A DNA stretch of 35,749 nt from an uncultured Spirochaetaceae bacterium (GTDB lineage Bacteria > Spirochaetota > Spirochaetia > Sphaerochaetales > Sphaerochaetaceae), in assembly GCA_944389505.1 (NCBI GenBank), contig CALXMP010000014.1, forward strand, positions 1-35,749, in the 5' to 3' direction. Each line of letters begins with the position of its first letter. The first letter of the stretch is position 1. Under the pieces are notes generated by a model that made no database searches, was not told where the DNA came from, and saw only the letters and a program-made list of their open reading frames with translations. Position numbers and translations under genes: made by a program. This document shows, in pieces, positions 16,283 through 25,317 of this stretch.

Positions 16283-16945
16283 TCATCCTTGGATGCCAGC
16301 ATCAAGGAGCTCGGAGAATGATGCAATCTCCTCGATTCCGCCGATGCTGAGATCCTTTCCCTTCGGTCCCCTTATTCTTATCACCTTCATGCAGCCGGCA
16401 TCGAGCGCAGCTTTCACCCCTGATTCCGAATCCTCGAAGATGAGGGTACGGGAGGAGGGGAGTCCGATGCTCTCTGCTGCCAGACGGAATATAGTTCCAT
16501 CCGGTTTTGATGGTATGTCGCGCCGACCTGCGATAATTCTCTCCAAGGGAACGAACTCCGTAAGATTGAAGTATGGTATATACCAGTCCATATTCACCTT
16601 CGGAGCAGAGGATGCTATCGCCATAGGAACGCCCTTATCCCTGAGCATTCTGAGCAATTCCCTTGATCCCGGAGAAAGATCGGGATTGCCTTTGAGGCAT
16701 ATCTCTTTGTAGATCTTCTCCTTCTCATTGCTCCAGTAGTCGATTGTGCGTATATCCGCATCGGGTAGGAAGTAGAGGATCGTTTCCTCATCCGTCCTTC
16801 CATTGAGAGATGAGAATTCACTGTCTGAGAGTGCTTTTCCGCGTATCATGACTGCAGCCTTGTCCCATGCCTCCCTGTTCTCATCTTCATCCCAGAATAG
16901 CGTTCCATTGAAATCGAATATGATGCCGTCGGCTCTGAGTTCCAT
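16283..16945 (-). CDS. HAD-superfamily (beta-PGM-like) hydrolase
   Basis: A 220-residue haloacid dehalogenase superfamily subgroup IA enzyme. Motif I reads FDFNGTLF near residues 10-17, motif II is IASSA, motif III Lys is in PSKPDG, and motif IV is IFEDSESGVKAALDAG, with a helical cap between motifs I and II. Such enzymes are sugar-phosphate phosphatases or mutases. In motif I the general acid/base Asp is replaced by Asn (DxN), a variant that may alter or slow catalysis. The gene starts one base after the dehydrogenase stop, and PAP2 follows 7 bases after its own stop, so the operon is compact. Substrate unknown. Confidence 0.9.
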   Translation of the reverse strand: MELRADGIIFDFNGTLFWDEDENREAWDKAAVMIRGKALSDSEFSSLNGRTDEETILYFLPDADIRTIDYWSNEKEKIYKEICLKGNPDLSPGSRELLRMLRDKGVPMAIASSAPKVNMDWYIPYFNLTEFVPLERIIAGRRDIPSKPDGTIFRLAAESIGLPSSRTLIFEDSESGVKAALDAGCMKVIRIRGPKGKDLSIGGIEEIASFSELLDAGIQG

Positions 16946-16946
16946 C

Positions 16947-17834
16947 TCAATCCTCGTTCATGCCAGATAGTCTTCTGAGGGCTTTGACAAGGACCTGTGT
17001 TCCATCCTGCCCATGGCCTTCTGCGCTTACGGCTTTGTACAGTTCCCTCGTAAGGGCAAGCGATGGAAGTGAGAGTCCCATGGAATCTGCCTCGGAAAGC
17101 GCGATTGACATGTCCTTGATGAAATGGTCTACCATGAAGCCTGGCGCATAATCTCCTTTGATTACTCTTGGAGCAAGGTTATCGAGAGTCCAGCATCCTG
17201 CTGCGCCTTTTCCTATCGTTGCAACTAGCTTCTCAGGGTCGAGACCAGCTCTCGCTCCGTAGACGAGGGCTTCTGAAACACCTGCCATCGTACCTGCTAT
17301 GACAATCTGGTTTGCCATCTTCGTGTGCTGACCGCTTCCTGCTGGTCCCAGATGGACAATGTTCTTGCCAAGAACGCTGAAGTAGGGAAGGAGAGATCTG
17401 AATGTCTCATCATCGGTACCGCACATGATTGATAGCGTTCCTTCCCTCGCTCCTCTGTCTCCTCCCGATACAGGAGCATCGGCGAATGCAGCTCCTTTCT
17501 CCGCAAGGCGCTCTGCTATCATGACCTCAAGCGATGGCTTTGTCGTTGTCATGTCGCAGAATATCTTCCCTTTTTCCGCTGCTTCGATAAGGCCGTCTTT
17601 GCCAAGATAGACATTCTCAACATCCTTTGGATAGCCGACAATGGTGAAGATGACAGAGGCTTTCATCGCGGCTTCTCTGGGGGTGTCGCACCAGATGGCG
17701 CCCTTTGCCACAAGGTCATTGCCTTTCGATTTTGTCCTGTTGTAGACATAAAGCTCGTATCCTGCATCGATCAGCCTTGAAGCCATCGATTTCCCCATTA
17801 CGCCAAGTCCAATGAATGCTATTTTTCTATCCAT
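16947..17834 (-). CDS. NAD(P)-dependent beta-hydroxyacid dehydrogenase (3-hydroxyisobutyrate/tartronate-semialdehyde type)
   Basis: A 295-residue member of the 3-hydroxyisobutyrate dehydrogenase family. It has the N-terminal Rossmann motif GLGVMGKSM, the substrate-binding DAPVSGGDRGA, and the catalytic Lys in GSGQHTKMANQI, followed by the all-helical C-terminal domain. Typical reactions are oxidation of 3-hydroxyisobutyrate, reduction of tartronate semialdehyde, or reduction of succinic semialdehyde/glyoxylate; the sequence does not decide among them. The ATG at 17834 begins the Rossmann strand directly, with a weak ribosome binding site. It is the first gene of the five-gene operon, and a promoter with an inverted repeat lies 41 bases upstream. 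Confidence 0.93.
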   Translation of the reverse strand: MDRKIAFIGLGVMGKSMASRLIDAGYELYVYNRTKSKGNDLVAKGAIWCDTPREAAMKASVIFTIVGYPKDVENVYLGKDGLIEAAEKGKIFCDMTTTKPSLEVMIAERLAEKGAAFADAPVSGGDRGAREGTLSIMCGTDDETFRSLLPYFSVLGKNIVHLGPAGSGQHTKMANQIVIAGTMAGVSEALVYGARAGLDPEKLVATIGKGAAGCWTLDNLAPRVIKGDYAPGFMVDHFIKDMSIALSEADSMGLSLPSLALTRELYKAVSAEGHGQDGTQVLVKALRRLSGMNED

Positions 17835-17874
17835 GGCTGAAGTTTACCATGTGCTGACGATATCCGCTACAGAA

Positions 17875-17906
17875 TTCCGGTATACTGTCCGGAAAGAAAC
17901 TGTTAA
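17875..17906 (-). promoter_or_regulatory. Candidate promoter and operator of the dehydrogenase operon
   Basis: On the minus strand TTAACA (17906-17901), 16 bases, then TATACC (17884-17879) form a sigma-70-like promoter. The inverted repeat TTCCGG (17875-17880) with CCGGAA (17889-17894) around eight bases overlaps the -10, as expected for a repressor site. The hexamers are imperfect, so confidence is moderate. Confidence 0.45.
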
Positions 17907-17974
17907 GGAAATATAGCAATATGAATGATGATTAATTAAATATTATATCTAATTTATATTGATTAATATATCAA

Positions 17975-18592
17975 TTATTTATGTTTCGATATAAAATCGA
18001 GTATTTTCTTCAATGGGAGTCCTACGACAGTGGTCCAGTCGCCATCTATTCTGTCAACAAGCCTGTAGCCTGTTTTCTGGAGCCTATAGCCACCTGCGGC
18101 ACCCTGCCATTCCCCTGTAGAGATGTATGCACCGATCTCATCATCAGTGAGCGTCCTGAAGACTACATCTGCCGTATCGGTCAATACGATGCTGTCCTGG
18201 CCCGGCAGCTTTACGCCTGCTGCAGAGATCACGGTCTGTGTCCTCCCTGATAGCTTCCTGAGCATTGTCCATGCATCCTCTTCAGAGGAAGGCTTTCCCA
18301 ATAACTCTCCGTCAATCAGGACAAGCGTATCCGCAGCGATTGCTATCCTTGCCGGATCATAGGAAGAGGAGGATAGATATGCCTTTATCTTTCCGTCCGC
18401 TATCCGAGAGACTGTCTGTACGGGAGTGCTGCCTGACTTCTCCTCATCTGTCGATGGGATGAATACATCCACGTGCGAGCCACCTGCCTCAAGAAGGGCT
18501 TTCCTATTCGGGGAGGAGGAGGCAAGAATGAGCGATGGGACAGCTCTGGAAAAATCGAGCTGAAGAGAATCCGGTTCAGTTATCCTGTCCAT
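17975..18592 (-). CDS. maf: Maf-family nucleoside triphosphate pyrophosphatase
   Basis: House-cleaning pyrophosphatase that hydrolyses modified or non-canonical nucleotides (dTTP/UTP or m7GTP types). Landmarks: LILASSSPNRKALLE, with the conserved Ser-Ser-x-Arg phosphate-binding loop, AADTLVLIDGELLGKP with the catalytic Asp, and the Maf signature YISTGEWQGAAGGYRLQ near the C-terminus. The 205 residues match the family. The ATG overlaps the ABC-F gene by 17 bases and is preceded by GGAGGAG, so translation is coupled. Downstream of the stop lies only AT-rich sequence with a weak hairpin. Substrate specificity is not readable. Confidence 0.94.
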   Translation of the reverse strand: MDRITEPDSLQLDFSRAVPSLILASSSPNRKALLEAGGSHVDVFIPSTDEEKSGSTPVQTVSRIADGKIKAYLSSSSYDPARIAIAADTLVLIDGELLGKPSSEEDAWTMLRKLSGRTQTVISAAGVKLPGQDSIVLTDTADVVFRTLTDDEIGAYISTGEWQGAAGGYRLQKTGYRLVDRIDGDWTTVVGLPLKKILDFISKHK

Positions 18593-20501
18593 TCAGCTCC
18601 TCCAGCTCAGAGGACCTGGTGAGCCATTCCTCTTCCTTTGTATCTATCATTCCCTGCAGCTCTTCCTTCTTTGCCATGAGCTTGCCGATCTTCACTGCGT
18701 CAGAGTAGTTCTCAGGCTTTGCTATATCCTCATCGAGTGCGATCATATCGCTGCTTAGTCTGTCAAGATCGGCAGAGAGCTTCTCGACCTCCCTCTCCAG
18801 AGATCTCATCCTGTTGCGTCTCTGCTTTGCCTCCTCATGGGAAAGGGCGTTTCTGCTCTTCTCCTGCGGCTTCTCTCTCTTTACCTGGAATTTAGCTTCC
18901 TTTTCAGCGATCTTGTATTCGAAGTACTCATAGTCGCCGTCGAAGAACTCAGGTCCATCCTCCGACAGATAGAGTATCCTTGTCGCGAGGTTTTTGATGA
19001 AATGCCTGTCATGGCTGACGAATATGACAGTGCCGCCATATGACTTTATCGCCTCAAGGAGCATCTCCTTGGCGTTTATATCGAGATGGTTCGTAGGCTC
19101 ATCGAGAAGGAGAAGATTTGATGGATGGAAAAGTATCTTCAGCAGCTGCAGCCTTGACTTCTCTCCGCCGGATAAAACCTCCACCTTCTTGAAGACATCA
19201 TCATCCGAGAAGAGGAATGCTCCCAGAAGATTCCTTATCCCAGGGATATCCTTCGTGTCCGCTTCGCTCTCAGCTTCCTCCAGCACTGTATTCGATGGAG
19301 TCAGGTAGTTCTCCGTATCCTGGGCAAAGTATGCCTTCTTAACCCCGGCTCCATCCCTTATCGTGCCAGTATAGGATGTATCCTCGCCGGCAATCATCCT
19401 CAGCAGCGTTGATTTGCCTGCGCCGTTGCGTCCTGTGATTGCAAGGCGCTCTCCCTTCCTGACTAGGAATGAGAACCCATTGTATATGACATGGTCGCCA
19501 TAGGCTTTATGGAGATTCTCGACAGCCAGCACATCATTACCGCTGTGTGGGGATGGCGGGAATGTGAAGGAAAGCTTTCTAAGATGAGGGGGGATTTCGA
19601 TGATATCAAGCTTATCCAGCGCCTTTATCCTTGACTGGACCTGTTTTGACTTTGTTGCCTTATAGCGGAAGCGCTCGATGAACTCCTCTGTCTTCTCGAT
19701 CTCCTCCTGCTGCTTCCGGGCTCTCTTCTCGAGCTCCTTAAGCTCCTCTTCCCTTGTCCTGAGGTATGCTGTGTAGTTCCCTGCATACCGAGCAAGATGT
19801 CCGGAGAATAGCTCATAGACCTCATTCACCATGTCATCAAGGAAGCCCTGGTCATGCGATACGACCATGAGTCCTCCATCGAATGCCTTCAGGTACTCCT
19901 CAAGCCATATCATTGCTTCGATATCAAGGTAGTTCGTAGGCTCATCGAGGAAGAGGAAATCGGGATCCTCGACAAGGATCCTCGCAAGTGCGATCCTCAT
20001 CTGGTATCCACCGCTGAAAGTCCTGGCACTGCGTGAGAGATCAGCTTCTGTGAAGCCGAGTCCGAAGAGTATGGCCCCGATCCTGCTTTTCCTGTCATAG
20101 TATCCGGAGGATGAGAGTTCATCATGGATCTCCGCAATCCTCTCTGCAGCCTTCATTGCCCGGCTTCCGCCCTCAGCTGCTTCATTCTCGAGAGCGCTCA
20201 TCTCCGAAAGCATCGCATCAAAGCGCCTATAGCCTTCCTCTGCAGCTTCATAAACAGTGCTATCAGGAAGTACGATTCCAGACTGCGGCAGATATGATAT
20301 CCTTGCTCCCTTTGTGATTGACAATGATGAGGAATCGGCTTTTATATCCCCTGAGATGACCTTAAGAAGGGTTGATTTACCAGAGCCATTCGCTCCTGCG
20401 AGCGCGGCCCTTGTCTTCTCATTCATGGTGAATCCGATGTCTTTCAGTATCTCCCGATCCCCGAAGGCAAGCGATACATTCTGAATCTGAAGTGTTCTCA
20501 T
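18576..20501 (-). CDS. ABC-F family ATPase
   Basis: Two ABC domains in one 641-residue chain without membrane segments: Walker A GANGSGKST with signature FSGGYQMRIALARIL and Walker B FLFLDEPTNYLD, then Walker A GRNGAGKST with signature LSGGEKSRLQLLKIL and LLLLDEPTNHLD. A charged linker (RTREEELKELEKRARKQQEE, the P-site tRNA interaction motif region) joins them and a coiled-coil C-terminal domain ends the protein. ABC-F proteins bind the ribosomal E site and modulate translation or give antibiotic protection. The ATG at 20501 is preferred over a longer frame from 20570 because the ABC fold begins there and because of the promoter position. It is divergent from aroDE and overlaps maf by 17 bases. 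Confidence 0.93.
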   Translation of the reverse strand: MRTLQIQNVSLAFGDREILKDIGFTMNEKTRAALAGANGSGKSTLLKVISGDIKADSSSLSITKGARISYLPQSGIVLPDSTVYEAAEEGYRRFDAMLSEMSALENEAAEGGSRAMKAAERIAEIHDELSSSGYYDRKSRIGAILFGLGFTEADLSRSARTFSGGYQMRIALARILVEDPDFLFLDEPTNYLDIEAMIWLEEYLKAFDGGLMVVSHDQGFLDDMVNEVYELFSGHLARYAGNYTAYLRTREEELKELEKRARKQQEEIEKTEEFIERFRYKATKSKQVQSRIKALDKLDIIEIPPHLRKLSFTFPPSPHSGNDVLAVENLHKAYGDHVIYNGFSFLVRKGERLAITGRNGAGKSTLLRMIAGEDTSYTGTIRDGAGVKKAYFAQDTENYLTPSNTVLEEAESEADTKDIPGIRNLLGAFLFSDDDVFKKVEVLSGGEKSRLQLLKILFHPSNLLLLDEPTNHLDINAKEMLLEAIKSYGGTVIFVSHDRHFIKNLATRILYLSEDGPEFFDGDYEYFEYKIAEKEAKFQVKREKPQEKSRNALSHEEAKQRRNRMRSLEREVEKLSADLDRLSSDMIALDEDIAKPENYSDAVKIGKLMAKKEELQGMIDTKEEEWLTRSSELEELNGQDN

Positions 20502-20518
20502 TCTTCCGGTCCCATCTC

Positions 20519-20577
20519 TTGAATTCTGCAACCCTCTGCGGCTAAGATAAAATATCTTAAAACAAATCATTCATCAA
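20519..20577. promoter_or_regulatory. Divergent abcF/aroDE promoters sharing one palindrome
   Basis: The perfect inverted repeat TAAGATA-AAA-TATCTTA lies at 20543-20559. Minus strand: TTGATG (20577-20572), 17 bases, TATTTT (20554-20549) for the ABC-F gene. Plus strand: TTGAAT (20519-20524), 18 bases, TAAGAT (20543-20548) for aroDE. Both -10 elements fall inside the palindrome, so one factor could control both genes. The 7-3-7 geometry and AAG-N9-CTT half-sites match the palindrome at 6944-6960. Confidence 0.5.
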
Positions 20578-20589
20578 GGAGCGCCTCAG

Positions 20590-22032
20590 TTGATCTGTCT
20601 TACGTTATCTTCACCAACACTTGCCCTTTGTCTTGAGGAGATCAGAAAGAACAGAGAGTATATACAGATGGCGGAGCTGAGGCTTGATCTCCTGGATGAG
20701 GAGGAGCAGAAGAGGGCAAGGCTCTTTCCTGCAATGACCGATGTGCCCGTCATCCTCACACTCAGAAGAAAGTGCGATGGAGGAAAATGCACTCTCTCTG
20801 AGCGCCAGCGCAGGTCTCTTCTCCTTGATGCACTCGATGGGGATTTTGCCTATGTCGATATCGAGGAGGACATAAAGCGCAGCGAAGTCGAGCAGAAAGC
20901 CCGGGAGCGCGGTGTGAAGATAATCAGATCGTTCCATGACTTCACTGGCATGCCCGATGATATCTATTCCCGGATATATAAACTTGCTGAGCGCGGTGAT
21001 GTCGCGAAGGCCGCGGTCACTCCCCATTCGATTGCGGATCTCATGACGCTTTTCCGCATCGCGGATGAGCTTAGGGATGTCCCGAAGATAATCATAGGAA
21101 TGGGTGAGTGGGGAATGCCCCTGAGAATCCTCTACAGGAAGGCTGGATCGATGCTCACATTCGCTTCATCCGGCAGGGAGGTTGCCCCAGGCCAGCTTAC
21201 GGCAGAGAAGCTTAGTGTCCTTTACAGGGCGGATAAGGTCGATGACAGGACTGCTATCTATGGCATCATAGGCAATCCTGTGCTGCATACATCGTCTCCG
21301 GAGATCCATAATCCTGGATTCCATGCCATCAACTACAATGCGATATATCTTCCATTCCTTGTGGACAGCGTGCGCCATTTCTTCTCCCTTGCTGAGTACC
21401 TGAAGATGAGGGGATTCTCCGTCACGATTCCATTCAAGACCTCTGTCCTTATGTATCTTGGGAACATAACGAGGGAAGTGAAGCAGATAGGGGCATGCAA
21501 CACTGTCGTCAGGGTTCCTGGGATGTGGAAGGGCATAAATACCGATTACTATGGCTTCCTCCGTCCTATCCTGAAGGATATCGAGTCGGGAAGGATCAGG
21601 AATGCTCTTGTGATAGGTGCAGGAGGGGCTTCTCAGGCTATTGTATGGGCTCTCAGGAACCGCGGGGTGAAGGTCACAATCCTTAACAGGACGCTCAGCC
21701 ATGCCCAGGAGCTGGCAACGCTCAATTACTGCGGCTATGACAAGCTTGAGAATGCAAAGGCATATGAGGGCACGGTTGATCTGGTTGTGCAGACCACATC
21801 GGTAGGTCTCTATCCCGATTTCGACCAGAACCCGATCGAGGGATTCCGCTTTACAGGCAAGGAGATTGTCTACGATATAATCTACAAGCCGAAGATGACA
21901 AAGCTATTGAGGGAAGCTGAGAAGGCAGGATGCACCCTCCATTTCGGGGAGGAGATGCTCCTTGAGCAGGGCAAGCTGCAGTTCGAGGCCTTTACAGGCT
22001 ATCACTATCCGAAGGAACTCCCTCAGTCCTGA
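20590..22032 (+). CDS. aroDE: Bifunctional 3-dehydroquinate dehydratase (type I) / shikimate dehydrogenase
   Basis: Catalyses two successive shikimate-pathway steps. Residues 1-220 are a type I dehydratase: conserved AELRLDLL, the His in RSFHDFTG and the Schiff-base Lys in VAKAAVTPHS. Residues 220-480 are shikimate dehydrogenase: GNPVLHTSSPEIHN, the catalytic Lys in SVTIPFK, NTDYYGF, the NADP-binding GAGGASQAI with NRT, and TTSVGLYP. The fusion is known in plants, Chlamydiae and some spirochaetes. The start is a TTG with AAGGAG eight bases before it. Its 3' end overlaps the convergent XPB-partner gene by 41 bases. aroC and aroK lie about 4 kb away on the other strand. Confidence 0.95.
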   Translation: MICLTLSSPTLALCLEEIRKNREYIQMAELRLDLLDEEEQKRARLFPAMTDVPVILTLRRKCDGGKCTLSERQRRSLLLDALDGDFAYVDIEEDIKRSEVEQKARERGVKIIRSFHDFTGMPDDIYSRIYKLAERGDVAKAAVTPHSIADLMTLFRIADELRDVPKIIIGMGEWGMPLRILYRKAGSMLTFASSGREVAPGQLTAEKLSVLYRADKVDDRTAIYGIIGNPVLHTSSPEIHNPGFHAINYNAIYLPFLVDSVRHFFSLAEYLKMRGFSVTIPFKTSVLMYLGNITREVKQIGACNTVVRVPGMWKGINTDYYGFLRPILKDIESGRIRNALVIGAGGASQAIVWALRNRGVKVTILNRTLSHAQELATLNYCGYDKLENAKAYEGTVDLVVQTTSVGLYPDFDQNPIEGFRFTGKEIVYDIIYKPKMTKLLREAEKAGCTLHFGEEMLLEQGKLQFEAFTGYHYPKELPQS

Positions 22033-23677
22033 TTGATTTCACCGACAGTGGAAGCTCTGCTGTCTTCCATATCTTCGCGATATCCACATCCTCGCCATCG
22101 ATGATGACGTGCCCTGGATCCTCAGCCTTCGAGGCTCTTCCTATTATCGTCCGGCCATCGGTGAACTCGGCATAGACCTTAGCATTCCGTGTCGCCGCTG
22201 ATGCTATGAGCCTTGCTTTCTCCTGGTAGTAGAGGCCCAGTATCATGCTGACAGGGGGATTCTCTGTATCAGGGGACAGGATGAATCCTGATTCGATAAG
22301 CGCCCGTCTCAGCGCACTATCCGCATTCTGCAGCATGTCCATCCGGTTCTCAGCTCCGAACGGAATGCTGCGCTCCATTGCAATGCAATCAAAAGATGAG
22401 GCCTTGAGTTCCATCGGGCTTTCCTTCTCCTTCAGCTCCCAGCCTTCGGTCCTGCCAAGCATATCGAAACCCGCTGTCTTGAGTATCTTCCTCCATTCCT
22501 CTTCTGTCGATGGGTTCATTATGAAGACATTATCGGACAGCTTGGAGACTATATGTATCTGCAGGGTAGGAAGTGCATCCATCACACGAGCATTCTTGTC
22601 ATCCGCAGAGATTACAAGCGCTCTCATGCATCTGAGCGAGCTGAATGAGCCATACCATGATGAGATCCTTCCAGATACCATATCCGGCACGGTCTCGCTG
22701 GAGATCTTCTTTATCTCCTTCATGATATCCTTGTCCGACATTCCCATTGAGAATGCAGCCTTCGCCGATGTCCTTGTTATCGCCCACTGCTCTGAGATAT
22801 CAGCCTTCAGAGGCTGAGCAAATTGGAAGACAGGTGCTTTGAGCGAGCCGTCCGATGTTATCGTGAAATCCGAGGAAATTACCGCTGTGTCGGCTCTTCT
22901 CTGATCTGCATCAAATGCGCTTATCCGTCCTCCTTCAGCATATAGGACAGAGAATCTGAAGAGCATCTCCATATCGTTGGAGAGATCCACACCTGTTATC
23001 CTCGAAATCCTATGGAGAAGGGTTCCTATTTCATCCTCTGGATAGTCCGAGAGCCACTCTATGATATAGATTGCATGGGCAATCTTTCTGTGCATATCCC
23101 CATCCGCTTCAGGATGCATCATGTATGCAAGCTTGTCGTGGAGAGGGAGGGAGAAGAACGATAGCGCTGTATTTCTGTCCATGCTGAGTTTTCCGCCATC
23201 ATGGCGCAGCATCCCGAGCTCATCCATCGCCTCTGCCGATCTCACAGCTGCGAATGCTGTATTCTCCTTGTCGATGGAGGGAAAGCATCCGGTGATCAGA
23301 TCTAAGGATAGATACCTTGAATAGAGCGCATGATGCGAAGGAACATCCCCGGAAGAGAGTATGGAGAGCAGCATCGGGAAGAATGAGAGCAGATAGGGCT
23401 TCCTGCTGCTCTTTTTCCCCATCAGCGGATATACAGATACCGCCTTCATCCCTGTCTCGGTTATCTTCAGCGTCCCGTCCTTCTTCCTCTCTATGAGTCC
23501 TCTGTCAGCAAGGGATGCCTCCTCTTCGTCATCAAGGTGGTAATCATCGGAGAGCGCTATCGACGAAAGAAGGATGCCATCATCGTCCGAAGCCGCTCCT
23601 GCAATGGCATCGGAGTATGTCCTGATGAACTGCTTCCTTCTGTTTCCCTGGTCCCTGTAAAGAAAAAGACTCTCCAT
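21992..23677 (-). CDS. Helicase-associated partner protein of XPB
   Basis: A 561-residue protein with no classical enzymatic motif. It resembles the 'helicase-associated' (Helicase_C_3, XPB/Ssl2-like N-terminal) proteins found next to XPB in Actinobacteria and spirochaetes: an N-terminal winged-helix-like region (LADRGLIERKKDGTLKITETG) and a central segment of the LQIHIVSKLSDNVFIMNPS type, followed by a helicase-associated C-terminal domain. Its ATG overlaps the stop of the XPB gene by one base (TAATG), so the two are translated together and probably form a complex. The 3' end overlaps aroDE by 41 bases. The family assignment rests on context and general pattern, and is moderate. Confidence 0.7.
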   Translation of the reverse strand: MESLFLYRDQGNRRKQFIRTYSDAIAGAASDDDGILLSSIALSDDYHLDDEEEASLADRGLIERKKDGTLKITETGMKAVSVYPLMGKKSSRKPYLLSFFPMLLSILSSGDVPSHHALYSRYLSLDLITGCFPSIDKENTAFAAVRSAEAMDELGMLRHDGGKLSMDRNTALSFFSLPLHDKLAYMMHPEADGDMHRKIAHAIYIIEWLSDYPEDEIGTLLHRISRITGVDLSNDMEMLFRFSVLYAEGGRISAFDADQRRADTAVISSDFTITSDGSLKAPVFQFAQPLKADISEQWAITRTSAKAAFSMGMSDKDIMKEIKKISSETVPDMVSGRISSWYGSFSSLRCMRALVISADDKNARVMDALPTLQIHIVSKLSDNVFIMNPSTEEEWRKILKTAGFDMLGRTEGWELKEKESPMELKASSFDCIAMERSIPFGAENRMDMLQNADSALRRALIESGFILSPDTENPPVSMILGLYYQEKARLIASAATRNAKVYAEFTDGRTIIGRASKAEDPGHVIIDGEDVDIAKIWKTAELPLSVKSIRTEGVPSDSDSL

Positions 23678-25317
23678 TAGACGTATCCTTTCTCTATTGT
23701 GTAGCTGTAACCCTGCTCTGACAGGAACTTCTGCCTGTTCTGCGCGAAGGTCTCCTCCTCCGTATACTCCGTGATCAGGGTATAGAAATGGCTATCATGG
23801 TCCTTGGGCCTGAGTATCCTTCCGAGTCTCTGAGCCTCCTCCTGCCTGGAGCCGAATGTGCCGGAGATCTGTATCGCAACCGATGCATCGGGAAGATCTA
23901 TGGCGCTGTTTGCTACCTTGGAGACTATAAGGACATGAATCTCCTTTTTCCTGAATGCATCATACAGCTCCTCACGCTTCTTATTCGGTGTCGATCCTGT
24001 GATGATGGGGTAGCCGAACTCCTCTCTGAAGAGCTCAAGCTGTGTCAGATACTGCCCGATTATGAGGATAGAGTCGTCCTGGTGCTTCTCGATGATGCGC
24101 TTGGCAGCCTCTATCTTTCTTGGATTCTCTGCCGCGATCCTGTACTTCCCGCCCTTCGCGGCAAGCGCGTAGCGTATCTCATCCTCCTCGGAGAACTGCA
24201 GCCTTATCTCATGGCAGTATGCTGTGGCGATGTAGCCTGATGAGGCGAGCTCCGACCATGGTGTGTCATAGCGCTTTGGGCCGACGAGGGAGAATACCTC
24301 ATCCTCCCTTCCATCCTCCCTTATGAGCGTTGCCGTGAGTCCGAGCCTGTGTATGGCCTGAAGCTCAGCCGTGACACGGAATACAGGAGCGGGAAGCATA
24401 TGGACCTCATCATAGATGATGAATCCCCATCCGCCTTCCTTGAAGAGGGAGAAGCGGGGATAGGGCCCTTCCTTGTTGGGTCTCCATGTGACAATCTGAT
24501 AAGTACAGACAGTCACTGGCTTTATCTCCTTCTTCTCTCCTGAGTACTCTCCAACCTCTTCCTCTGTCAGATATGTCCGTGAAAGGAGTTCCCGTATCCA
24601 CTGATGCACCGCTGTCACATTCGGGCAGAGTATCAGGGTGCGCTTTCCGAGCTTTGCTGCCGCCATTATGCCAAGTATTGTCTTTCCTGCACCGCATGGA
24701 AGCACGACAGTACCGAAGCCAGAACCAGGCTTTCCATCTCCGAGGAATGCATCGAGCGCATCCACCTGATACGGTCTTGGGCTGAATGTGGGACGGAGCT
24801 TGATCTGAAGATCCTTCCCTCCAGATAGTGGGATCCTGTCATCGACAGGGAAGCCAAGCTTGATCATCAAGGCTTTCACTGTTCCCCTGTTCAGCCTGTC
24901 AATGAGGAATGAGCCATCATCCGTCGGCTCCAGATACTTCTCAAGACTCTTCTCAGCCTTGAGCTGGAGAGCGAAGACAGGGCGTCTTACCGTGAGGAGT
25001 ATCCTGGCATCATCGTAATCGGTCATTATGAAGTCGCCATACCGCGAGCATTGATCATCGATGAAGAAGAGAACCCTCTCGTCGATTCCGTACTTCGACC
25101 ATTTCTCCAGCCGCCTGATAATCTCCTCTCCAGATATGCCTGAAGACACGGCATTCCAGAGCGATAGCTGCGAAAGAGCATATGTATGCACATGCTCAGG
25201 GCTCTTCACAAGGTCTGCGAATGCGATGATATCGCTGCGGCACTCCGCAGCATCAGGAGAGTGCACGTCCAGAAGCATCGTCCTGTCGCTCTGTATCGTA
25301 AGCGGTCTATCTTTCAT
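23677..25317 (-). CDS. Bacterial XPB-type DNA repair helicase (ERCC3 family, SF2)
   Basis: ATP-dependent 3'-5' DNA helicase related to eukaryotic XPB. The N-terminal ~180 residues form the XPB damage-recognition-like region, followed by RPYQVDALDAFL (Q-like), Walker A PCGAGKT near residue 215, the DEVH box (IIYDEVHMLP), GLTATLIRED with the XPB-specific RED motif, and motif VI EEAQRLGRILRP. The ATG at 25317 is chosen over a longer frame because GAGGG precedes it and the longer frame would run deeper into aroC. It overlaps aroC by 11 bases and its partner gene by one. It is likely involved in nucleotide-excision or transcription-linked repair; its bacterial role is poorly known. Confidence 0.93.
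   Translation of the reverse strand: MKDRPLTIQSDRTMLLDVHSPDAAECRSDIIAFADLVKSPEHVHTYALSQLSLWNAVSSGISGEEIIRRLEKWSKYGIDERVLFFIDDQCSRYGDFIMTDYDDARILLTVRRPVFALQLKAEKSLEKYLEPTDDGSFLIDRLNRGTVKALMIKLGFPVDDRIPLSGGKDLQIKLRPTFSPRPYQVDALDAFLGDGKPGSGFGTVVLPCGAGKTILGIMAAAKLGKRTLILCPNVTAVHQWIRELLSRTYLTEEEVGEYSGEKKEIKPVTVCTYQIVTWRPNKEGPYPRFSLFKEGGWGFIIYDEVHMLPAPVFRVTAELQAIHRLGLTATLIREDGREDEVFSLVGPKRYDTPWSELASSGYIATAYCHEIRLQFSEEDEIRYALAAKGGKYRIAAENPRKIEAAKRIIEKHQDDSILIIGQYLTQLELFREEFGYPIITGSTPNKKREELYDAFRKKEIHVLIVSKVANSAIDLPDASVAIQISGTFGSRQEEAQRLGRILRPKDHDSHFYTLITEYTEEETFAQNRQKFLSEQGYSYTIEKGYV

Noticed and set aside
17958-17975. AT hairpin (ATTGAT...ATCAAT) just past the maf stop
   Set aside because: The stem is all weak pairs except two and no T-tract follows, so I cannot call a terminator.
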